In this document: positions 61,776 through 64,000 of the stretch, piece by piece | Layout: every line of letters starts with the position of its first letter | How positions within the stretch are numbered: position 1 is the first letter of the stretch | NCBI RefSeq assembly: GCF_947072685.1 | Contig: NZ_CAMTIK010000008.1 | Span: 39,795-103,794 of the forward strand | DNA length: 64,000 nucleotides | DNA from: an uncultured Cetobacterium sp. | GTDB lineage: Bacteria > Fusobacteriota > Fusobacteriia > Fusobacteriales > Fusobacteriaceae | Direction of reading: 5' to 3' | The notes under the pieces: model-generated | The model's database searches: none | Told to the model about the DNA's origin: nothing | The model's input: only the letters and a program-made list of their open reading frames with translations | Position numbers and translations under genes: made by a program

Positions 61776-62540
61776 ATGATGAAGAAGATAAATATAGGAT
61801 TTGGAATAGTTTTATTGACATTAGTTGGTTGTTCTGCTTTAGATAAACAAAGTGAAGAAGAAAGAATTCTTTTACCAACGGTAACATCAAAAGCCCACGA
61901 TATAAAGATATCTACAATGATTGAAGGGGAGTTTATTCCTCAAACAGATATAATACATATAGGGCAAAATGTATCACAGGTAGAAACAGGGATTACAGAG
62001 GTTAAATTAAACGGTATAGACCAAGTTAATATAGGATATAAGCAGGTTCGAAATGGACTTGCATATAATGGGAAATCAGCAACACCATTTACAGGAACGT
62101 TTGTTACTCTTGTAGGAGTTCATAAGCTTTATACTGAAGATTATAAGGCAGGAAAGCTAAATGGATATAAGATGTGGTATTCTGAAGCTGGAAGGACTGG
62201 AATGAAAGAGCCATATGTAAATGGAGTAAAAAATGGAATACAAGAAACATATTTTAGAAATACAGGAAATATTCGTTCAAGAGTGAATTATGTAGGCGGA
62301 AGAATTTCAGGTGAAGTTGAATGGTATAATAATAATGGTGGAATTATATCTAAAGAGTACTTGAAAAATGGAACAGGACCATGGATATCTTATTGGGATA
62401 ATGGAAAAGTTAAAGAAAAAGGAAATTTACTTGGAGGGTTACCTAACGGTGAATGGAGAAATTTCACTCAAAAAGGTGAGTTAGAAAAACTAACTATTTA
62501 TAAGAGTGGATCACCAATTTCACAGGAATGGATGAAATAA
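61776..62540 (+). CDS. Lipoprotein with MORN-like (YwqK-type) repeats
   Basis: The protein has 254 residues. The lipobox VGC (about residue 19) follows a hydrophobic signal. The second half holds four or five MORN-like repeats: GKLNGYKMWYSEAGRTGMKE, NGVKNGIQETYFRNTGN, GGRISGEVEWYNNNGG, NGTGPWISYWDNGKVKEKG and GGLPNGEWRNFTQKGELEK. Such repeats are common in Fusobacterium surface lipoproteins and in so-called YwqK antitoxin-like proteins, with unproven function. No toxin gene is adjacent. Two adjacent ATG codons follow AGGAG; either may be used. It lies alone between rnpB and rplU. Confidence 0.8.
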   Translation: MMKKINIGFGIVLLTLVGCSALDKQSEEERILLPTVTSKAHDIKISTMIEGEFIPQTDIIHIGQNVSQVETGITEVKLNGIDQVNIGYKQVRNGLAYNGKSATPFTGTFVTLVGVHKLYTEDYKAGKLNGYKMWYSEAGRTGMKEPYVNGVKNGIQETYFRNTGNIRSRVNYVGGRISGEVEWYNNNGGIISKEYLKNGTGPWISYWDNGKVKEKGNLLGGLPNGEWRNFTQKGELEKLTIYKSGSPISQEWMK

Positions 62541-62545
62541 AATAG

Positions 62546-62574
62546 TTGACAAAGAATAGAAAAAATGATATTAT
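62546..62574 (+). promoter_or_regulatory. rplU-prp-rpmA promoter
   Basis: A perfect TTGACA (62546-62551), a 17-bp spacer and TATTAT (62569-62574) preceded by TGA: one of the strongest promoters in the window. Confidence 0.85.
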
Positions 62575-62580
62575 AGTTGG

Positions 62581-62648
62581 TAGATTAAGCTTGGATAAGG
62601 TCGTCAGCAACCGAATCCAGCGATCTTTATACTTTTGGAGGTGTTAGA
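62581..62648 (+). promoter_or_regulatory. Structured leader of the rplU mRNA
   Basis: Three nested pairings are visible: AGAT (62582-62585)/ATCT (62623-62626), TGGAT (62592-62596)/ATCCA (62615-62619) and GGT (62599-62601)/ACC (62610-62612), ahead of a GGAGGTG ribosome site. It may be an autoregulatory L21-type leader. I cannot match it to a known family by eye. Confidence 0.45.
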
Positions 62649-62960
62649 ATGTACGCAGTTATAAAAACTGGTGGAAAACAGTACAAAGTTGCAGTAGGTG
62701 AAGTATTAAGAGTTGAAAAACTAAATGCTGAGGTTAACACAACTGTAGAATTGACAGATGTTCTTTTAGTGTCAAATAACGGAGAGATTAAAGTTGGAAC
62801 TCCTGTTGTTGAAGGTGCTAAAGTAGTAGCAGAGGTTGTTGCTCAAGGTAAAGGAGCTAAAGTTGTTAACTTCAAATACAAGCCAAAAACTGGATATCAC
62901 AGAAAGAAAGGTCACAGACAACTTTTCACTGAGATCAAAGTTACAGCAATCAACGCATAA
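62649..62960 (+). CDS. rplU: 50S ribosomal protein L21
   Basis: The protein has 103 residues. It begins [20 protein letters not shown] and ends with the signature [19 protein letters not shown]. It is a 23S rRNA-binding protein of the large subunit. GGAGGTG precedes the ATG. It leads the conserved rplU-prp-rpmA operon. Confidence 0.98.
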   Translation: MYAVIKTGGKQYKVAVGEVLRVEKLNAEVNTTVELTDVLLVSNNGEIKVGTPVVEGAKVVAEVVAQGKGAKVVNFKYKPKTGYHRKKGHRQLFTEIKVTAINA

Positions 62961-62967
62961 TTAAATT

Positions 62968-63303
62968 ATGACAAAGATTGAAATATCAAGAAACAAAGGC
63001 AGAGTAGTAAGATATAAAGCCACAGGTCATGCAGAATATGCAGAGTATGGACAAGATATTGTTTGTGCAGCTATTTCGATGGCAATGCAATTTCCGTTAG
63101 GAGGAATGCAAGAAATCTTAGGTATAACACCTAGGTTTGAAATTGACTCTGATGGGTACTTAGACGTTGATATGAGAGGGATGGACTTTTCTGAAAAGAT
63201 AAAGGAAGTTGATGTATTGTTAGATACAATGGTATTGATGTTGAAAGAACTATCTAAGGGGTATCCTAAACACATAAAGCTTGTAGAGAAGGAGGAAATT
63301 TAG
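62968..63303 (+). CDS. prp: Ribosomal-processing cysteine protease Prp
   Basis: The protein has 111 residues. It shows YKATGHAEYAEYGQDIVCAAIS with the catalytic His and Cys at their usual spacing. It removes the N-terminal extension of L27, which is present in the next gene (63304-63594). No ribosome site is visible before the ATG, so translation is probably coupled to rplU 7 bases upstream. The genomic order is that of Firmicutes and Fusobacteriota. Confidence 0.93.
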   Translation: MTKIEISRNKGRVVRYKATGHAEYAEYGQDIVCAAISMAMQFPLGGMQEILGITPRFEIDSDGYLDVDMRGMDFSEKIKEVDVLLDTMVLMLKELSKGYPKHIKLVEKEEI

Positions 63304-63594
63304 ATGCTATTTACATTAAATATACAATTATTTGCGAAGAAAAAAGGACAAGGTTCTGTTAAAAACGGAAGAGACTCTAATCCAAATTACCTTGGAGTTA
63401 AGAAATATGATGGAGAAGTTGTAAAAGCTGGAAACATCATAGTTAGACAAAGAGGAAATAAATTCCACGCTGGAAACAACATGGGATGTGGAAAAGATCA
63501 TACATTATTCGCATTAATCGATGGATACGTAAAGTTCGAGAGATTAGGTAGAGATAAGAAGCAAGTTTCAGTTTACACTGAAAAAGCTAACTAG
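63304..63594 (+). CDS. rpmA: 50S ribosomal protein L27 with Prp-cleaved N-terminal extension
   Basis: The protein has 96 residues. The extension [17 protein letters not shown] contains the Prp site, with cleavage expected after the phenylalanine to expose AKKKGQG. The body has [19 protein letters not shown] and [20 protein letters not shown]. The mature N-terminus reaches the peptidyl transferase centre. GGAGG precedes the ATG, immediately after the prp stop. Confidence 0.97.
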   Translation: MLFTLNIQLFAKKKGQGSVKNGRDSNPNYLGVKKYDGEVVKAGNIIVRQRGNKFHAGNNMGCGKDHTLFALIDGYVKFERLGRDKKQVSVYTEKAN

Positions 63595-63603
63595 AAATAA
63601 TAC

Positions 63604-63634
63604 AAAAGAGTGTCTCAAGACACTCTTTTTTTTA
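63604..63634 (+). terminator. Terminator after rpmA
   Basis: AAAGAGTGTCT (63605-63615) pairs with AGACACTCTTT (63618-63628), with eight or more T following. It also faces the convergent cas2. Confidence 0.88.
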
Positions 63635-63674
63635 TATTTCTATAAAAAAATAATCCTATATTAAATTAATTTAT

Positions 63675-63956
63675 CTAAAAAAAATTAGAAGTTTTAACGT
63701 CAACTTTCGCCCAAAAATGTTTTTTTAATTTTTTGCTTTGAGGATTCTCAAAAACTATTAAAGAATCTAAATCATCTCGAAGGTATTCCTTTAATTCAAA
63801 TTTTAACTTTTCTAAAAGTGAAAGAGTTAACTCTCCTTCAAAAACAGAATTTTGAATATGTGTCAAATATTTTTTACAAATTTTAAAAACATTTCTTAAA
63901 ACTTTAGCACCATTTGGATTTTCTAATGATATATCATACACTAAAATTATATACAT
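63675..63956 (-). CDS. cas2: CRISPR-associated endonuclease Cas2
   Basis: The protein has 93 residues from the ATG at 63954-63956. It begins MYIILVYDISLENPNGAKVL with the active-site aspartate in VYD, then LRNVFKICKKYLTHIQNSVF and EGELT, the typical Cas2 pattern. It forms the adaptor dimer of the Cas1-Cas2 integrase. A GTG three codons upstream is rejected in favour of the ATG, which has GGTGG from the end of cas1 upstream. It has no repeat array immediately downstream in the window. Confidence 0.92.
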   Translation of the reverse strand: MYIILVYDISLENPNGAKVLRNVFKICKKYLTHIQNSVFEGELTLSLLEKLKFELKEYLRDDLDSLIVFENPQSKKLKKHFWAKVDVKTSNFF

Positions 63957-63958
63957 GC

Positions 63959-64000
63959 TTACCACCAGATTTTAAACGAATTATATTTTTTGTTCTCTAC
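63959..64000 (-). CDS. cas1: Cas1 C-terminus, cut by the window edge
   Basis: Reading from the window edge the reverse strand encodes 13 residues, VENKKYNSFKIWW, then TAA (63959-63961), two bases before the cas2 ATG. The aromatic-rich end and the tight cas1-cas2 junction fit Cas1. The assignment rests mainly on position and a short tail. Confidence 0.6.
   Translation of the reverse strand, partial: VENKKYNSFKIWW

Noticed and set aside
63636..63674. Possible CRISPR repeat next to cas2
   Set aside because: The 39 bases after rpmA's terminator contain no repeated unit; no array was found in the window.

Overview
The window is strongly A+T-rich, densely coded chromosomal DNA. It looks like a member of the Fusobacteriota (Fusobacterium/Cetobacterium-like). 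This is inferred from gene content, not measured: a complete-looking run of lipid A genes using the LpxI variant (Gram-negative envelope) is mixed with genes usual in Firmicutes, namely WhiA, YlmH, ScpA, YpsC, the Prp protease and an N-terminally extended L27. Genus cannot be fixed from sequence alone. Most genes are housekeeping genes in tight operons. No insertion sequence, prophage, tRNA or rRNA gene was seen.

Layout. 1-2160: the start of a sugar PTS permease with two palindromic operator-like sites, its RpiR-type regulator, and a divergent RHH-WYL regulator. 2165-7270: a MATE exporter; a TPP-riboswitch-controlled thiamine-precursor salvage operon (tenA plus a three-gene ABC importer); ssb. 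7419-14182: polA, whiA, ribF, scpA and an orphan adenine methyltransferase. 14233-21864: ptsG-like permease, a transposase-derived HTH protein joined to a DUF368/PopT gene, tpx, an FMN-dependent hydroxy-acid oxidase, dtd, pncB, mgsA. 21936-31622: psd and a run of membrane, RNA-modification and folding genes, then a molybdopterin-binding protein with a YlmH-like S4 protein, and pssA. 31729-47359: pcrA/uvrD, lpxC-fabZ-lpxA-lpxI-lpxB, an MsbA-like exporter, rph, rdgB, smc, lpxK, an orphan EIIA, nadD. 47471-52552: uppS, cdsA, dxr, tmk, rseP-like protease, TetR regulator. 52720-55885: an NtrC-like regulator with a degenerate receiver and an altered GAFTGA loop, then a PpiD-like chaperone. 56029-61349: dnaG, rpoD, a degenerate sigma paralogue, a Nif3-like gene and a TPM-like membrane protein. 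61344-64000: RNase P RNA, a MORN-like lipoprotein, rplU-prp-rpmA, and on the other strand cas2 with the last codons of cas1.

How the genes work together. The lpx block, lpxK and the MsbA-like exporter make and flip lipid A. pssA/psd/cdsA make phospholipids. dxr, uppS and the PopT candidate supply and recycle undecaprenyl phosphate. dnaG and rpoD form the classic macromolecular-synthesis arrangement. rplU-prp-rpmA encodes L27 together with the protease expected to mature it.

The most unusual items are the decayed sigma-70 paralogue at 59152-59988, the NtrC-type protein at 52720-54105 that appears unable to contact sigma-54, and the catalytically dead Mu/IS481-like transposase relative at 15874-16926 joined to the PopT gene. 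Many promoters here carry an extended -10 (TGn) element.
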